Below are positions 33,217 to 43,600 of a stretch of 64,000 nt of DNA, piece after piece. Location of the stretch: NCBI GenBank assembly GCA_007258455.2, contig VDFB02000003.1, positions 38,787,084 to 38,851,083 on the forward strand, given 5' to 3'. The notes beneath the pieces were generated by a model. The model made no database searches. It saw nothing but the letters and a program-made list of their open reading frames with translations, and was not told where the DNA came from. The translations under genes were made by a program, and so were the position numbers. The stretch comes from Sequoia sempervirens (taxonomy: Eukaryota > Streptophyta > Pinopsida > Cupressales > Cupressaceae). How positions within the stretch are numbered: the first letter of the stretch is position 1; the number at the start of each line of letters is the position of its first letter.

Positions 33217-33440
33217 GCAATGGATTAATGCAATGATGATATATGTTAGGTTTAGGGCTTAGGATTTAAGGTTTAACCTAATGGATTAATGCAACAATGA
33301 TGATGGATTAACCCAAAGAGAGACATAAAGATGGTGTTAAAAGACCTTATAATGAAGAAATTGATCAAAGAGGAAGTAGTAGTTCATAATGAAATAAAAT
33401 AATAGATGAATATTAGATAGATGGAGGATTATATGGTAGA
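33217..33440 (-). repeat. Repeat A, inverted copy
   Basis: Reverse complement of Repeat A ('ggtttaacctaatggattaatgcaacaatgatgatgg', 'ggtgttaaaagaccttataatgaag', 'gaggaagtagtagttcat'). With copies 1-3 it creates arms for a long fold-back. Confidence 0.88.
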
Positions 33441-33634
33441 TGTAGTGAAATGACATTCATATGATCATATTTTAGATGTGGAATAGAAGGAAATGGAGTA
33501 TTTGAATGTTTCCAAAGAAAATGGAGTATTGATAGAAGACATAAAGGTTGCACAAGAGTTACAATGCTTATGAAGAGTCAAGCATATGGAAAATTCCAAT
33601 AAATAAATTAGAGAGAGGTAAGTCATTGATCATG

Positions 33635-33790
33635 AAAAGACTTTTTAAAAACAGTGATGGTATCGATAAAGAACTAGTACAAAGGAGAAGTGTCTTAGAA
33701 ATATATACAAGACTAAATATAAGTATCTTTAGAATATCCAAATCAATATAAAAACCAGCACAATTGTAGAAATAACATAAGGTACTACTA
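33635..33790 (-). repeat. Inverted repeat X, right arm
   Basis: Reverse complement of parts of 32970-33190, including 'ggtatcgataaagaactagtacaaaggagaag' and 'tgtagaaataacataaggtac'. Confidence 0.82.
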
Positions 33791-33854
33791 AGTGACCAAT
33801 GTTTGTTAAAATTTAAGATAAGTACATATCATGAGAAGTATTGCATCATGTTAA

Positions 33855-34045
33855 AGGATATATTTCATTTATTTTTGGGAATCTTGGCCATGGTAGTATG
33901 AGAATAAATTCATACATTTTTATAAAGAGAATACTTACACTATGATGAAGGAAAAAAAGAAACATACTCTAGGGATGGATGATTTGATAAAATATTTGAA
34001 TGGCATAAATTATTTTACCAAGATCTAGATTTGAAAGTAGTTATC
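33855..34045 (+). repeat. Inverted repeat Y, left arm
   Basis: About 190 bp, from 'aaaggatatatttcatttattttt' to 'ccaagatctagatttgaaagtagttat', matching the reverse complement of 34725-34915 with few changes. Confidence 0.88.
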
Positions 34046-34229
34046 TCTAGATCAAAAGGGAAGGAGAGAGAGTTTTTAGGGGCGTCAAGATTAAATATAA
34101 ATCCAGGAGGAAGAAAATGGAAGGGAAAGGGAATCCAAATCGATATCGATGGATGGATAATTATAATGTTTTTGGGTTGGTATGATGGAGGGAGATGGCG
34201 AGAAATGGTTTAGAAGAATGATAATAGAT

Positions 34230-34335
34230 AATTTATTGACTTAAGATATTATTCCTTCTCTTGAGAAGTTGAGGAAGGAGCATGTGCACTATGTGAAATG
34301 GGAAAATGGAAATACAAATATGGAGGCAGTAGGTA
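34230..34335 (+). pseudogene. SMC2-like fragment between the Y arms
   Basis: The + reading IPSLEKLRKEHVHYVKWENGN resembles the start of the SMC2-derived fragment at 28.8 kb (LEKLKKVDVQYMQWENGN) and diverges after it. It is short and lies in the loop of inverted repeat Y. Confidence 0.5.
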
Positions 34336-34404
34336 CTAGAATGTATGAAATGAAAAAGGAAGCTACTTTAAAAACACATGAAAACAAGTAGACCAAAGTG
34401 ATTT

Positions 34405-34640
34405 TTGTATATTTGGAGAGGAGGATTGCATCCACCATGTTGGTGATATGTTAATCAAGAATAATGAATTGTTGATTAGAGAAATCAAGGTTTAGTTGGA
34501 GTATAGTTTTGAGATGAAATATCTAGGAGCTATAAGATCTACATCCTTGGTATATAAATATATAGAAATATGGATAATAAGAAGCTATGGTTAAACTAGA
34601 GGAAGTTTCTTGAGACTTCTATAGTGTTTCAACATGCACA
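34405..34640 (+). pseudogene. Ty1/copia reverse transcriptase fragment
   Basis: In + frames: a degraded YVDDM-type box (HHVGDMLI near 34432), NNELLIREIK, LEYSFEMKYLGAI near 34505 and, after frame changes, a 'FNMHN'-like end near 34630. In copia RT the segment 'YVDDMLI.G.....I..LK..L...FEMKDLG' is diagnostic. Stops and frameshifts break it, and no other copia domain adjoins it. Confidence 0.6.
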
Positions 34641-34645
34641 ATGAT

Positions 34646-34705
34646 AATCCCTCCTTCCCTCCATCCTTCCCTCTCTCTCTCTCCCTCCCTCTCTCCCTCC
34701 CTCTA
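34646..34705. repeat. CT-rich tract
   Basis: CTCTCTCTCTCCCTCCC-type simple sequence adjoining the Y right arm. Confidence 0.9.
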
Positions 34706-34724
34706 TTATTATCTAGTCATAACT

Positions 34725-34915
34725 ACTTTCAAATCTAGATCTTGGTAAAATAGTTTATGACACTCAAATATTTTATCAAATCATCCATCCCTAGAGTATG
34801 TTTCTTTTTTTCCTTCATCATAGTGTAATTATTATCTTTATACAAATGTATGAATTTATTCTCATACTACCATGACCAAGATTCCAAAAAATAAATGACA
34901 TATATCCTTTAACAA
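34725..34915 (-). repeat. Inverted repeat Y, right arm
   Basis: Reverse complement of 33855-34045. The loop between the arms is about 680 bp and holds the SMC2-like and copia RT scraps. Confidence 0.88.
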
Positions 34916-34959
34916 GCATCTAAAAAGGAATCTGCTCTAAAAACACTTAAAAAGAAGCA

Positions 34960-35100
34960 TCTACCAAAGTGAATTAGATCATAAAATTTTTGCAAGCCAA
35001 GAATGTGAGAGATGATGCTATAAGTTGATTTGAAAAATTGAAGTCAAAGATTCTTGAACTTAAGAATTACATGGAACAAATACAATTGGAACTAATTCTC
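34960..35100 (+). pseudogene. SMC2-like fragment, distal copy
   Basis: Across two frames the reading gives 'FEKLKSKILELKNYMEQIQLEL', close to the IFELKNSMEQMQLKI part of the 28.4-28.8 kb fragment. It is preceded by 'aaaacacttaaaaagaag...accaaagtgaat', a word also present near 28940 and 34370. Stops and a shift break it. Confidence 0.5.
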
Positions 35101-35811
35101 TCTATCTCTCATCTCTCACTATCCCTCCTAATGTGATGAAAGGAACTTTCAAAATTTACCACAACTATTAGTTAGAGTAAAAATTGTGTTTCAATTTCCT
35201 CATATGGATTATGATTTTATTACAATTTTGGATTGGAAGGAGTGATGGAGAGTGCAAGAAATTATTTTGAATTATAACATAATGTGAAACAAGCATTTGT
35301 ATGTAGAAAATGAAATGAAAATATTCTTAATATGAAACCATCAATTCAAGAACTTTAACATTGTTAAAGATAGAAAAAATACATAAAGACACCAAGATAT
35401 TGCATCAACTATTGGATAAGGTATCATAACAACCAATGGTTAGATTTGAGGAATCAAATTACATTAATGTAGAATCAAACTATGATGATCTATATGCATT
35501 TTAATGCTTTTGATATGATACTAGTGGATGCAAGGATGCCATCAGCAACAAGCTAATATACAAACTTTCTTGCCCCTACCTACCATATTGACTATACAAT
35601 TACATCATAGGGAGAGGATCATTACACCAGATAGATGTTTCATTACTATGAGATATGGTTAGTTTTGGTATTAGTTAATAAACACACACTCATTTGTGAT
35701 TTGGGACACCAAGCCACTCTCACACATAATATTGCACAATAATCCTATTGGCTCTCAAAATTGCATGCCCTACCCTACCACTTCCTATCTTTGACCTTCC
35801 CTCTTTCTATC
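35101..35811. other. Non-coding stretch up to the gap
   Basis: AT-rich, with no supported gene. A few copia-like words are too weak to call. Confidence 0.4.
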
Positions 35812-35911
35812 NNNNNNNNNNNNNNNNNNNNNNNNNNNNNNNNNNNNNNNNNNNNNNNNNNNNNNNNNNNNNNNNNNNNNNNNNNNNNNNNNNNNNNNNN
35901 NNNNNNNNNNN
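35812..35911. other. Assembly gap (100 N)
   Basis: Exactly 100 N. It may hide sequence of any length, including upstream exons of the dehydrogenase gene. Confidence 0.99.
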
Positions 35912-36990
35912 ACTTATAATGCGGTCCCCCGCACACCTATCGTTCGATAGATGGCCCTCCCTTCGAAAGAAGAGATTGGTAGGGTATCCATTAACGATTA
36001 CCAACTGAGCATAGTGCTGTGTCCTACACAATTAGAACCTTGCTATTTCACAATCTCGAACTAGTATAAGGATCACAATGAACTGATAGTGTAGTCTCAA
36101 CTAACTCACATCTATGTGGAAGCCGTACATTTCACTACTTTGGCAAAAGTATTCTCATTCAGTACTTCAAATGAAGGTCATCTATCATAAACACTACTCA
36201 GGGCCAATTTGAATTAAGGCTATCTTACACTACGCATAGGCTATGTCCTTCAATGGGTAATCAGTCACCCTAGACTACCTACAACAGTCTATCTACTTAG
36301 AAATGAAACAGTCTACAAGTGTCTTATACTCCTAATTAGGAAATCTTTATCTTAGGAGTACTCAAGCTTTTCTCAGTTAACCTAATAACTTAAGCTGAAA
36401 AGACCTTACTTGACTCTGCCTTCATTTTGAACCTGGTAAATATTAACTATTACCATCGTATTCTCCGTATATGGAGACAATACAAAATATGCAATTTCAC
36501 ACTAATATGCATTTAAAACTTCCTCATTAATTCTCACATAAATTCACTTCTTATGCACAATTAAGCAAACATTTCTCTCAATAGCTCTTTTCCCCTACAA
36601 AACTAAATTGCATTCAGGAAATAACCTTCAGCCTTTGCACACACAACATACACAAGGAAATAGATATATAACAATCAGATTCAAAATTGAAAGATGAAGA
36701 AGGTTTCATGCCTGATTATGAGCTTTCTCTCCAATAACGCAGTTCCAGTTCTTCTCTTAAAAAATACCTCAATGTTGACAAAATTCTCACCCAAAAATAG
36801 ACTCTCAAATGATGATTACTCAGCTATACTGGAAATATACTTAGACTGTGATGATAATATACTGGTATTTCCTTTGTTTTATCACTCAGAAATGTGTATG
36901 ATTTTCAGAATAAATAAATTATGGAACAAACTCAGAGAATGATAGAGAATTCAGATTTTTCCCAAGTGTGTTATGAAGAATGTAATGGTG

Positions 36991-37003
36991 GCTATTTATA
37001 GAG
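36991..37003 (-). promoter_or_regulatory. TATA-like word, minus orientation
   Basis: The minus strand reads GGCTCTATAAATAGCC around this point, the form of a strong plant TATA box. No gene or mapped LTR follows it, so it is probably part of an unrecognised LTR. Confidence 0.3.
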
Positions 37004-37639
37004 CCAGAACCATTGACTTCCACTTCTCTAGGCATGTAAGTTGCCAGGATTGTGTTTTTGAATAATTCAAATGATAAGTGGCAGATTTCTATTCACATAC
37101 TCAACACTTCAAGAGGTGATTCGACCTCAGAATTTGCCAGCAGACCAAAGAAAATTTCAACTTGCACATGACAAAAAAGAAGAAATCGACATCTACAGGT
37201 ATTTACTAGAAATGGCACCAACTGTGAAATGATTCATCAAATTTGGAAATGGTCATGGCTTCTCACTAAACACCTTATCCCTTCTCAGGCTGCGTCACCC
37301 CTATTTCTCTGCTGCGTTGATTTCTTCTTCTAGGTGAAGCTTCTTTGCAGGTGTGTATATTTCCAGCGCCATTCATTTTCATGCAATAAGCTTTTTCAAT
37401 AGTTTGAAAGCAAATATTTTGCTTTTCAATAGTTTAAACATTAGCATTTCCAAGTAATGGGGAAATATTTCGATTTCCCTTGTCTTAATGATTTAAATTT
37501 ATCAAAATGAGAAAAGCCCGGTTCATAGTTGGTAAAAATAATTAGTTGAGAGATTTTCATTGATTCCATAGTTTAGACTTTAATATTCACTCCAAGTGAT
37601 ATAATCTTTTATCCACTTTAAGAGATTTAAAATATTATT

Positions 37640-37870
37640 AAACTATATATATATTTAATTATATATTTATATTATAGTTTTATTTACTTTACCATATATA
37701 TATATATTTAAATATTATAATTTAAATATATTTACATATATATATATATATATGTTTTGGTAAGACTATAATATATATATATATATATTTATATAATATT
37801 AAATATATATATATTTACATATATAAATATATGTACTTATACATATTTATTCGTCGAATACATATATTGC
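37640..37870. repeat. AT-dinucleotide microsatellite cluster
   Basis: Several (AT)n tracts of 8-20 bp with 'atatatttaaatat' spacers. Confidence 0.9.
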
Positions 37871-38901
37871 AAGCCAGTCAGCATACTTTCAATATATATA
37901 TCTATGTATATGTGTATACATGTGTATATGTAAATTCCAAGGCAAATATTATAATAATATTATTTATCCACAGATAATAGGTAGTGTGTATCTATATCTC
38001 AGTGTACACGTATGTGTATGTATACCATATTGACACATACGTATGAGCATATCTATTTGCCGATCATACGTCTGTATCGATATGTTTATACTTATGTACA
38101 TACTATATACATGTGTATATATACCCACTCAACCTATTCACTTATGTCCATTCACGTTATCCTCACAATGATTATTGTACAGTAAGTCAAATACACAAAT
38201 AAACATCACTTATACATGCATTCAGAAGTAGACACGACTCCTAATGCCAACATACAAGCCTACAAATGACTTACCCATAACTCAAACAAACTGACTTAGC
38301 TTACTCAGTCTAAGGGACGTGTGTGTATATGCTCAAATGGTTCTCGTTACTGTTTACCCGACCAAGCTCCTCTCCGGAGTGATATTTCTCCTCTGCTTGG
38401 AGGAATGGTTCGCACACCTGCATTCCATGACACGATAACGGGAGTCATATGTTCACAACAAAGCAGTATACATGAAACATCTCAAAAGTTAGAATAAACA
38501 TTATTCAACAACTTGCATGCAACATTCATCTAGGATTACATCAATAGAACTAACATTTAAATGAGACAATCATTAAATGGAACACATTCATATTGATAAC
38601 AAGAAACAACATGTTTTATTCATCACATTGATTCAATCATTACAATCAATTGCCCTATGCAATAGTAGCTATACAATCGGGGTGTAACATGGGTGCTGTG
38701 TTTTTGCTCTGTAAAATTGGTCTCCCTTAATTAGATAGGGCATTGTAGGCTTTTGTTCTGAAGGTTTCTTTGTTTCAAGGGTCATTAAGTCAATAAATAT
38801 TGCAACACCTGATAAACTATTTCCAGAGAAACAAGCTATCTGAAAATTCATGAATGTGTATAAGGTATGTGATGGTCATTTTTTAAATGTGTCAAATTCA
38901 G

Positions 38902-39160
38902 GGGACCCGATAAGGAACGTCTCCTCAAGTCATTAGGAGCTGACCATGTGGTTGACTCTGCTGTTGGTAGTATAATTCCCAATGTACGGGAGTTCCTCAA
39001 ATCAAGAAATCTCAAGGGAGTTGATGTTCTCTATGATCCTGTTGGAGGTAAGCTTTTAAAAGACAGCTTGAAGCTTTTGAATTGGGGAGCCAAGATTTTG
39101 ATCATAGGATTTGCGAGTGGAGAAATTCCTGTTGTTCCTGCAAATATTGCCCTTGTAAAG
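38902..39160 (+). CDS. Quinone-oxidoreductase-like dehydrogenase, internal exon (antepenultimate coding exon seen here)
   Basis: This exon of a zinc-independent medium-chain dehydrogenase/reductase encodes part of the NAD(P)-binding Rossmann half. The reading is GPDKERLLKSLGADHVVD, a variable stretch, then LKGVDVLYDPVGGKLLKDSL, WGAKILIIGFASGEIPVVPA and NIALVK. 'GVDVLYDPVGG' and 'IGFASGEIP' are the strand-turn motifs around the cofactor and substrate in the plant quinone-oxidoreductase-like family (Arabidopsis At3g56460 type, recalled from memory). Acceptor AG is at 38900-38901 after 'tcaaattc'. Donor GT is at 39161, after AAG. The first base completes a codon from a missing upstream exon. The frame is intact, unlike its repeat surroundings. 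Enzymes of this family reduce quinones or enones with NADPH; the substrate here is unknown. Confidence 0.88.
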
Positions 39161-39517
39161 GTAGAACTGACATCCCATGCTTTTCCAGAATTTCAAGTAT
39201 GTACTGGACAATTAATTTATTTGAATGCTTGTTATTTATAATAGACACATTGTTTTCATTCTATTTCTGTTTTTTTTTTTTCTATGCTAAATCAATAAAT
39301 TTTTTTCTAATGATTTCTCATTTATTAGTATTCATTTATCGTTAACCTATGCTCTGTTATAATATCAAGACAGTTTCCAGCACATGCTTGTGTATTTCTT
39401 GTATTTCTGAATATAAGATTATTTCAATATTTCCAAGTAAATAATTATATTTATATCAGGTGTTGCTATTGCTTGAGATTTAGTGGATGCCATGCTGAGT
39501 CTTAATCTTTGTTTCAG
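39161..39517 (+). other. Intron of the dehydrogenase gene, 357 bp
   Basis: GT (39161) to AG (39516-39517), with a T-rich stretch before the acceptor ('cttaatctttgtttcag'). It is a phase 0 intron between Lys and Asn. The upstream exon's frame runs on into it up to 39241, which is not coding. Confidence 0.85.
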
Positions 39518-39661
39518 AACTGGACAGTGCATGGACTCTACTGGGGAAGCTATAGAATTCATCAACCAGAAGTATATGTAAATTCTCTTCAAGAGCTGCT
39601 CTCATGGCTAGCAAAGGGATTAATACGCATAAACGTATCTCATACATACAGGTTGTCAGAG
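39518..39661 (+). CDS. Quinone-oxidoreductase-like dehydrogenase, penultimate coding exon
   Basis: The 144-bp exon starts NWTVHGLYWGSYRIHQPEVY and goes on to LLSWLAKGLIRINVSHTYRL, SE. 'NWTVHGLYWGSY' corresponds to the 'N.T..G.....' strand of quinone oxidoreductases, just before the helix leading back to the catalytic domain. 'GLI.I..SHTY.LSE' is the conserved stretch before the C-terminal helix. Acceptor AG is at 39516-39517 and donor GT at 39662 after GAG, so both introns are phase 0. No stop or shift. Confidence 0.88.
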
Positions 39662-39749
39662 GTATTGAACCAATTTTATGCCTTTAATGTTAAATTTCTA
39701 TCCTTGAATAGACTTATATATTTGAAAGTACGGAGATCTACTTAGGAAG

Positions 39750-41550
39750 TGTATGTCCCCATTTAGACATAATCTTCTTTGGCTGATAGCCTATTTCAAA
39801 TCCGAGGTTGATCAAAAGTGAAATTAGGGTTTCCTTGCTTGGAGGTTTGTGGCATTTCTAGGTATTTACTATTTTAGTAAATACTAATTTTGGCGATGGT
39901 TGGTTGTCGGCTTTCATTAAGTCTTGCTTCCAGCTCAGTTACGCTTTCTGTTGGTTTTGAGGTAAACTTACTATTTTGCGGTGGCTATTTTTAGTAAGTC
40001 TAATTTTGGCAGGGTATCATGCTAGCTCAACTCAAGTCATCTTGTTATCCATCACTCAATTTGGCTTTGGGTTTGGTTTTCTCCTTGGTGAGTTTCGGAC
40101 TTAGTCAAATTTTCATGTCTTGAAGTTGTACCCCATGCCTAGGCTTGATGACTTCATTGTTTTAAAGAAAGGGGACATAAAGGGTCCGTGAGCATTTAAT
40201 TATTTAATAAATGCTTTATTGTTCAAATATGAAATGGATGCCTAAAGGGAAGTTGAATGATATTTTATTATTTCAAAAGTAAAAGGCAAAAAGGTGGCGT
40301 CCTTTTTGGAAGTTGAAGTGATTCAACTTCTTGGAATTTGAAGAGTTCTTGTTGCTTCATTTGCCAACAAAAGCTTATATATTGCTGCTGTTTGAAGAGC
40401 TGATTATCCAATGTTTATGCTAATGTTATGCTGTCAAAATGACAACTTGTTTAATACTTCGAGGGATGCTTACCTCCTAGTTCCAATCCAATTTCGTGTT
40501 TGAAAGACAACACCTAGTTGGTCTTATTGCTGCTTCTCAATCAGACTAGCAGATTGTGCTTCAAAGTTGGTGAATTTTGGTGAGAATTTCAGTTTTAATG
40601 TTGCTGGTGTATACACAGCTGAAGGTGTTTTTCATTTACAGCTTTTGATGTGAATTTATTTGGGTTATGGGTATTTGATCCTTGCAATTCTATGCTAATA
40701 GCGATCATATTTGGAGAATTTCAGAATTTAATTCCAAGTATTTGATTTTTAGCAAGAGAAATCGCCCCTCTTGAGGGCCGTACCATCTTGAGAGTGCTTT
40801 GGGATTCGTGCAAAATAATATCATGAGTTTTGATGCAGTTTTGTGGTTTGAGTTTGGGCGCCTATCCTCCAAAGAGACTTTGCATTTCGTTTCATTCAAT
40901 TCAGAGGTATATTGAAGGAGTTGTGATCATTTTTATGAGTTTGCTGTTTGCTGATAGACATTTCCAGATTGCAGATTTTTATATCAGACTTGTTAGTTTT
41001 TGATATAATGCTGGTTTGAGCTTCAATTCTTCATCTTATATCATTGTAAATGTTAGAGGAAGTGATACTCTAACTGTTTAATGTTCTTGGAAGATTATCT
41101 ATTCTATTTGCAGCTGTTCTTATTCTTTGTAAAGCTAGTTAGTAGTACTAACAGCTCTTCCTTTACTTGCTGCAATTTTATATCTGTTTTACACTCCCAC
41201 AATTGAGTGGTTGAGTTTTAGAATAAACTTATATCTTGTTTGTAATTTCCCCCCACGTTATAAGTGGTTGTGTGGACAGTATTCCCCCCACGTTAATAAG
41301 TGGAAGAGTGGATTTAAAGGCTGGCTTGCTGCCTAATAATTGTTGTAAACTCACCCACTGAATAAGTGGAGTATTCCCACCACTCTGTGGATGCCCGCCG
41401 CAGCGGATGAATTGTTTTAATTGTAATCTTTTCCCCCCACTGTTTGGTGGTAGTGAGGAAATGCTTTTCATGGCTGGTTATCCGCCTATCAGTTTCTAGT
41501 TTTCAAATTCAACACTCCGTCATATGTTAGCACCTCGCCCTCAGTGGGAT
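39750..41550 (+). mobile_element. LTR-like sequence inside the intron
   Basis: Begins TGTATGTCCCC, similar to the TGTAATGTCCCC start of the solo LTR at 3812. It contains two copies of the TTACTATTTTAGTAA-type palindrome (39867 and about 39965), as in the 9-10 kb repeat region. Near its right side a block (41240-41460) has repeated 'cccccac-gttataagtgg' words. No TG...CA pair with a matching 5-bp duplication was found, so the limits, especially the right one, are provisional. Confidence 0.45.
41240..41465. repeat. Short hairpin repeats of CCCCCAC and GTGG words
   Basis: Four to five local inverted repeats of the form CCCCCCAC...AAGTGG or CCCAC...GTGGG, for example at 41250-41267, 41284-41304, 41354-41369 and 41436-41451. 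They lie in the right part of the intronic LTR-like block. Confidence 0.65.
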
Positions 41551-43489
41551 CTTGAGTGCACATTCTTGACGTTGAGTAGTTTTCATTTCAAGTTCAGATT
41601 TCTATTTGGAGCTAACGCTAACCGAGTTGATTAAGTGCTGGTTATGTGTGTTAATTCATCGAAAAAAATTGGTTAGTATTTCGAAGGCTAACTTTATAAT
41701 CTTCTGGGAATTTCTCACTGCTAATCAAATTCCATTAAAGTATCTGCTCATTTCACAGAGGATTCTTTCATGCAATTTTTACAAATTCAAAGTAGATCGG
41801 AATAAATTTCAGGCCTTTTGTGCGTTGCTGAAAGTAACCAAGGAACTAGTTTAAAGATTTTAAAATGTGATCATTTTAGTTTAATCAATTTAAATACATA
41901 TAATGTGCATTTGGAGAATTCACAAAATGAGCCTCTTAATGCACGGTATTTCTCCGGTGCCGTTGAAAGAATTTCTGTAGGTTCTCATTCCAAATTGAAT
42001 TAAAGTGGCACACCAATAGAAAGCTAATTGCTGCAGTCTTCAAACTTCCTAAAGTTAAGATAAGAGAGCATGCATTCAAGTGAACAAAAACAGTAACAGC
42101 TGTTTTAATAGTCTATTTAACCTCCAATACTGTGTAAATATTCCTTCTTTCTTCCAAGGTCAACTATTTGTACATGCCATCATCATGTCTGTCTGTTCAA
42201 ACTTCAAAGCTTTGACACAAATCAAAGTTGTTATCATGACATAGAGAAACTTTATTTAGGGACAGTTCAGGGATGCCTAGGCATCCTCTGGTTGTCTCGG
42301 GGATGTCGGGGAGTCTCCCCTGCAGGGGGCAGAGGGGGGAATTTTGAATTAGTTCCTGATTTCTGCAACTGTGGTGTGCTTTAATATTCATTCCAATTGA
42401 GTAGGTTGTTGTAGGGCCCTCAATTACAGTTTCAGTGCGATTTTCTTGTTCTCTAAGATTCACAATTTTTGTGTACTATGTGATTTTGGTCATTTTGTTA
42501 TGGTTTCACTCCCTACATTGTCAATCTTGCTGGCACACACATCAATATAGAGAATTCCATGTTGGCAGCACCCGTGAATTGAGAATTGAAGCCCTTATCT
42601 TTGCAATTTCTTATTAAAACAGTGGTTTCCATTTATTTTTTCGCTCTTGAGGAAGACCCCCTTGCCAAACAATTAGCTATGATAGTATAATTTTTTGTTA
42701 TGTTGTTTGTATTAATATTGTTATTGTCCAATTGGATATGATTTAACTCTTAACAATTGTCCTGCAATTGGGAGATGTGTGTGTAGAGGAACAAACAATG
42801 GGACAGTAGAAGGGGTAAAGGAGTTATATTTTCTCCCAGATTATTAGTATTCCAGATGTGAATGGTGTTTGGTAACCTTCCCTTACTTTACGTGTATAAG
42901 GGGATTTTTTAGCTTTATCTAAATGTTATTCTAATTTTCTACTCCCTCAGTTTTTGAGCTTCTGACGAGCCCTAGGAGCAAACCAGGTCTTGCTAATATG
43001 CCAATGCCTCAGCGACCAATCTGCCTACAGCCTTGAAGGTTGCCAATCTGCTTCATTTTTTCAGTTAAACAAAATAGCAATGGGAACATGAAAGAGGCTA
43101 TAGCTTGCGACCAATTCTATCACATGTGACGCTTTATCTTAAAATGGAATTCAACTGCATAGTTTTGGGTCAATCTTCAAGTGATATCCTTTTCAATCAT
43201 CATCTATTTTATCCCTGTATTTCTTGAATTGCTGTTTTTTTGTTCCAAATAAAAATTTGTTTAACTTCAAAATTAAAAGGTAGATGGTCCTTGAATTTAT
43301 TAATTAATAAAATTAAAGATATTTTCAAATAAAATGGAAGAAAGCCAAATTTATGGTATTACAATGATATCTGTCAAAATTGAAGTTTTATAAAACTGAT
43401 TTGTTCAGGTACATTTAGAACGGTCTTAGATAGTGATTTTCTCCCAGTAAGCTTTTTGATGAAGAATGCATGTTGTGTGTAAATGGCAG

Positions 43490-43600
43490 GCAAACCTTGC
43501 ATTTGCTGCAGTTTTCCAAAGAAAAGCTATGGGTAAGGTAATGATCTCCATTGAAGATAGTTCATTGGGTGATGACAAAGTAGCCAGATCAAAGATTTGA
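43490..43600 (+). CDS. Quinone-oxidoreductase-like dehydrogenase, last coding exon with PTS1-like end
   Basis: The 37-codon terminal exon reads ANLAFAAVFQRKAMGKVMIS, then a short charged tail ending ARSKI and TGA at 43598-43600. 'ANLAF..L..RKA.GKVMI' is the C-terminal signature of the family. The final tripeptide SKI fits the peroxisome targeting pattern [SAC][KRH][LIM], preceded by a basic residue as is usual. The Arabidopsis relative ends in SKL (from memory). A peroxisomal location is therefore likely. Acceptor AG is at 43488-43489. An AATAAA word lies about 25 bp past the stop, too close to trust as the poly(A) signal. Confidence 0.85.
   Translation, partial: ANLAFAAVFQRKAMGKVMISIEDSSLGDDKVARSKI

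Larger units (their letters stand above)
35912..38901. other. Non-coding region 5' of the visible dehydrogenase exons
   Basis: No upstream exon was recognised, in particular no 'GGVGLAAVQ' nucleotide-binding loop. By splicing logic at least the last part is intron, because the exon at 38902 starts after a polypyrimidine-type acceptor. A minus-oriented TATA-like word lies near 36995, and AT-dinucleotide tracts lie at 37640-37870. Confidence 0.5.
39662..43489 (+). other. Intron of the dehydrogenase gene, 3.8 kb, repeat-bearing
   Basis: Runs from GT at 39662 to AG at 43488-43489. Both flanking exons are in phase 0 and join as SE|ANLAF, the order expected in the family. It holds LTR-like sequence (39750 to about 41550). 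The rest (41550-43489) shows no supported feature beyond a G-rich patch near 42290-42340. Confidence 0.8.

Noticed and set aside
35748..36031. Frames spanning 35.8-36.0 kb on both strands
   Set aside because: They run through the second 100-N gap.
38669..38851. Minus-strand frame just before the dehydrogenase exon
   Set aside because: It lies in the intron side of a well-supported acceptor, is short and has no recognisable domain.
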